Assembly (NCBI GenBank): GCA_021813005.1
Contig: JAKAMH010000048.1
Location: 1 to 6,870, forward strand
Reading direction: 5' to 3'
Source of the DNA: a bacterium
Lineage (GTDB): Bacteria > Patescibacteriota > Microgenomatia > Levybacterales > UBA12049
DNA length: 6,870 bases
Part shown: one piece after another, positions 4,803-6,870 of the stretch
How the letters are laid out: each line of letters opens with the position of its first letter
Position numbering within the stretch: position 1 is the first letter of the stretch
Notes under the pieces: generated by a model
What the model was told of the DNA's origin: nothing
The model's database searches: none
What the model saw: the letters and a program-made list of their open reading frames with translations, nothing else
Program-made: the position numbers and the translations under genes

Positions 4803-5408
4803 ATGGACATGGAAACTTTGATTGATGCTGCTCGTCGCTACTGGCCGGCGCTTATCCTCTTTGTCGCCGGTATTCTCATCTTCGGGTATGGCCTTTTTTC
4901 GGCTTATTCGCAGGATCAATCAGCCAAAACGGCCGCCCAAACCGCGAAAGATTTTCCGTCTCTCCCGCCTGTGGCGCAGGTCAAGCAGCTGACTGTGGAT
5001 GTGGAAGGCGCGGTTGTCAGGCCGGGTGTTTACCAACTTGCGGCCGGCTCGCGTATCCAGGATGCCCTTATCCGGGCAGGCGGTCTGGCCTTAGCGGCGG
5101 ATAGGCAAGTTATCGCGAAGTCGGTCAACTTGGCGCAGCCTCTCACGGATGGTGTAAAGATCTATCTGCCTCAGGTGGGGGAGCAGGCCGCTGTCTCCTC
5201 GCTGGGTAAGTCAGTTGCCGGCATGGCGACCACCAACATCAATACCGCCACAGAGTCGGACCTGGAGGCGCTCTCCGGCGTTGGACCGGTGACTGCCGGG
5301 AAGATCATCGCCGGCAGGCCGTATCAGTCCGTTGATGAGCTACTGCAGAAGAAAGTATTGACCAAGAGCGTTTATGACAAGGTAAAAGACCGGCTAAGCG
5401 TGTACTAA
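4803..5408 (+). CDS. comEA: ComEA, membrane-anchored DNA-binding competence protein
   Basis: A 201-residue protein with the classic ComEA order. Short N-terminus, then one membrane helix at about 14-35 (WPALILFVAGILIFGYGLF); a linker; an SLBB domain at about 62-124 (VDVEGAVVRPGVYQLAAGSRIQDALIRAGG, then VNLAQPLTDGVKIYLP); and a helix-hairpin-helix DNA-binding domain at about 143-201 (INTATESDLEALSGVGPVTAGKIIAGRPY). ComEA binds incoming double-stranded DNA outside the membrane and passes it to ComEC. The longest frame starts at ATG 4737, but its first 22 residues are translated from the intergenic repeat at 4700-4780, so ATG 4803 or 4809 is preferred; neither has a clear Shine-Dalgarno. comEC follows 261 bp downstream on the same strand. 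No repeat interrupts the coding part. Confidence 0.93.
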   Translation: MDMETLIDAARRYWPALILFVAGILIFGYGLFSAYSQDQSAKTAAQTAKDFPSLPPVAQVKQLTVDVEGAVVRPGVYQLAAGSRIQDALIRAGGLALAADRQVIAKSVNLAQPLTDGVKIYLPQVGEQAAVSSLGKSVAGMATTNINTATESDLEALSGVGPVTAGKIIAGRPYQSVDELLQKKVLTKSVYDKVKDRLSVY

Positions 5409-5419
5409 TTCATTCACAT

Positions 5420-5484
5420 GTCATCCTGATCCCTGCGGCGCAGGGAGAAGGATCTAAAAGATTCTTCGTTACACTCAGAATGAC
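5420..5484 (+). repeat. GTCATYCTGA palindromic element, intergenic copy
   Basis: A 65-bp copy with the same arm order as the first two leuS copies: GTCATCCTGA and AAGGATCT on the left, AGATTCTT and TCAGAATGAC on the right; the palindrome extends to ATGTCAT/ATGACAT at 5418-5486. Its left arm carries a small perfect hairpin, CCCTGC-GGC-GCAGGG (5431-5445). It begins 11 bases after the comEA stop. Confidence 0.85.
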
Positions 5485-5492
5485 ATAGAAAA

Positions 5493-5515
5493 GCTCTCTC
5501 AGGATGACAGAGAGC
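5493..5515. repeat. Half copy of the GTCATYCTGA element in a hairpin loop
   Basis: A single arm, TCAGGATGAC (5499-5508), lies in a hairpin with the 7-bp stem GCTCTCT/AGAGAGC (5493-5499 and 5509-5515). Its arm type is the GG one, opposite in direction to the left arm at 5420. No U-run follows, so it is not an obvious terminator for comEA. Confidence 0.6.
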
Positions 5516-5526
5516 GTGTACTGAAG

Positions 5527-5632
5527 GTAGATCAAATCTCAAAATGCAAAGATCAAAACCAAACGTAAAGTGTAAATATGTTTAAGCTTTGATCTAGGAT
5601 TTGATATTTGATTTTTGATATTTAACTTATTA
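5527..5632. repeat. AT-rich palindromic intergenic repeat, copy C
   Basis: ATCAAATCTCAAAATGCAAA, then CCAAACGTAAAGTGTAAA (core 5559-5579, diverged from copies A and B), then a right arm of TTTGATCT...TTGATATTTGATTTTTGAT that mirrors the left. Together with the two elements before it, it fills most of the comEA-comEC gap. A TTGATA at 5615-5620 followed by AT-rich DNA near 5637 could be a weak comEC promoter, but the -10 match is poor. Confidence 0.7.
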
Positions 5633-5669
5633 ATCATAAATATTCCAGACTGTGTCAGCAGACAAATAG

Positions 5670-6870
5670 ATGAGTACTCTATCGTCAATTAATAAACTCT
5701 ATATAGGTGTTATAGTCTTGCTTTTGGCAATCCTCGTATTTCGCTTCATAACCTACTCTAAAGACATCAAAGAATATCAAAAAGGACAAAAAATTACCTT
5801 CACCGCAACGCTTTCAGAAGACCCTGTAGTATCTGCAGGGACAGAGACATTTCACCTGCCGGGACCGGGAGGCGTCATTTCTGTCGTGACAGACGCCAAA
5901 ATCGGCCTCCGATATGGCGATGTGGTGGCTGTTTCTGGCATTGTAGGAAGTCGAGTGACAAAAAGCGGCAGAACACAGTTTGTCCTGTATTATCCGTCTA
6001 TTCGTGAGAAGACTGATACCAGTATGACTGCCGGAGTAGTCTCGTATGTCCAAGACAAAGCTGCTGAAGTGTATACATCTGTCCTGCCTCAGACATCATC
6101 CAGCCTGCTTTTGGGCATTGTCTTCGGACGCAAGCAGCATTTTGATTACGCGTTTTATAAGAATCTGCAGCAGGCGGGTGTACTGCATGTCATTGCCGCC
6201 TCCGGCATGAATACAAGCATGGTGGGGGCCGGGCTGCTGTTTCTCTTTGGTCTGTTTTTGCCTCGTAAGGTCGGCCTCCTATTCACCATAGGCGGCCTTT
6301 TGTTTTATGCACTTCTGGCCGGATTCGCGCCGTCGATCATGCGGGCGACGATCATGGCTGTCTTTGCCTTTTCCGGAGGGCTTATCGGCAGGCAGTACAC
6401 GGCATATCTTGGGCTCATCCTGGCAGGCTACCTCATGCTTGTCTGGAAACCAACGCTTCTCTCAGACGTGGGATTTCAACTTTCGTTTATGGCAACTCTG
6501 GGCATTATCGTCTTTCAGCCGCTTTTGGCGCCGCTACGCCGGGGAGGGTTGGCGTTTGTCGGCAATGATCTCTCGACTACTCTTGCAGCCCAGATTGGCA
6601 CGCTGCCGATCATGCTTGCCACATTTGGCCAGTACAGCCTGCTGTCTATCCCGGCCAATGCGCTTGTCCTCTGGATGGTGCCCCCGCTGATGATCCTCGG
6701 GTCTTTGGCGGTGATTGCCGGTATGGTTTTTCTGCCCCTGGGTAGTTTACTTGCCTTTCTCTGCCTGCCTTTTCTCTCCTTCTTTATTGCCGTCATTAAC
6801 CGGGTGGGGGGCATGTCCTACTCACTTCCGGTGTCATCTTTTCCCGCCTTCTGCATTGCCGGCTACTACC
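5670..6870 (+). CDS. comEC: ComEC/Rec2 DNA translocation channel, 3' end beyond right edge
   Basis: Four hundred codons are visible and open to the edge. ComEC is the inner-membrane channel that carries transforming single-stranded DNA into the cytoplasm. Residues 10-27 form the first membrane helix; about 40-115 form an OB-like soluble domain (KITFTATLSEDPVV...DVVAVSGIV); the competence domain starts near 144 with SSLLLGIVFG. Family signatures: HVIAASGMN at 173-181 (commonly HxxAISGxH), PSIMRATIMA at 221-230, DVGFQLSFMATLGI at 266-279 and SIPANALVLWMVPP at 326-339, with many membrane helices between. The C-terminal part, where a metallo-beta-lactamase-like domain would lie, is outside the window. 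ATG 5670 is the first start in the frame (TAG directly upstream at 5667-5669); no clear ribosome site is seen. Confidence 0.92.
   Translation, partial: MSTLSSINKLYIGVIVLLLAILVFRFITYSKDIKEYQKGQKITFTATLSEDPVVSAGTETFHLPGPGGVISVVTDAKIGLRYGDVVAVSGIVGSRVTKSGRTQFVLYYPSIREKTDTSMTAGVVSYVQDKAAEVYTSVLPQTSSSLLLGIVFGRKQHFDYAFYKNLQQAGVLHVIAASGMNTSMVGAGLLFLFGLFLPRKVGLLFTIGGLLFYALLAGFAPSIMRATIMAVFAFSGGLIGRQYTAYLGLILAGYLMLVWKPTLLSDVGFQLSFMATLGIIVFQPLLAPLRRGGLAFVGNDLSTTLAAQIGTLPIMLATFGQYSLLSIPANALVLWMVPPLMILGSLAVIAGMVFLPLGSLLAFLCLPFLSFFIAVINRVGGMSYSLPVSSFPAFCIAGYY

Noticed and set aside
6307..6814. Overlapping frames inside comEC on both strands
   Set aside because: The ComEC frame has clear family motifs through this stretch; the alternatives are Arg/Ser/Leu-rich shadows.

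Overview
The window looks like a chromosomal piece of an uncultivated Candidate Phyla Radiation (Patescibacteria) bacterium, most plausibly Microgenomates. This rests on the type of secreted protein at the left edge, the style of the LeuRS and ComEC sequences, and above all the repeat families: palindromic units read as CHSERSEES, PAGRQ, DPSAGSGQ or SKIKDQR when they fall inside genes, which I associate from memory with such genomes. UGA is used as a stop codon, so the standard bacterial code applies. The phylum call is inference from pattern memory, not from a search.

Layout. On the minus strand, from about 1439 leftwards, lie a six-helix membrane protein (777-1439) and then a secreted beta-rich protein that runs off the left edge (1-615, up to 654 with an earlier start). 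A 309-bp divergent gap (1440-1748) holds an AT-rich palindromic repeat, a pair of tandem hairpins nested in it, and a good promoter for leuS. On the plus strand follow leuS (1749-4649), comEA (4803-5408) and a comEC that is open to the right edge (5670-6870). The left-edge gene and comEC have no stop inside the window, so both are partial.

Working together. ComEA (membrane-anchored dsDNA-binding protein) and ComEC (DNA translocation channel) form the inner part of a natural-transformation DNA uptake machine. LeuRS is housekeeping. The two minus-strand genes are envelope proteins without a link I can prove to the others.

Main finding. The gaps and leuS have been colonised by at least six small repeat families. 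leuS carries eight in-frame repeat-derived inserts, together about 155-160 residues, which take it to 966 residues; without them it would be about 810, near the usual bacterial length. The inserts sit in loops between conserved LeuRS blocks, and every catalytic and zinc-ligand block is retained. One family (four full copies and one half copy) has two distinguishable arms in every copy, so its orientation can be read: three copies point one way and one the other. The heptamer family is a tandem 7-mer that gives the same heptapeptide in all three forward frames but a stop on the other strand, and both leuS copies lie in the tolerated orientation. No CRISPR array, RNA gene, transposase or defence gene is visible.
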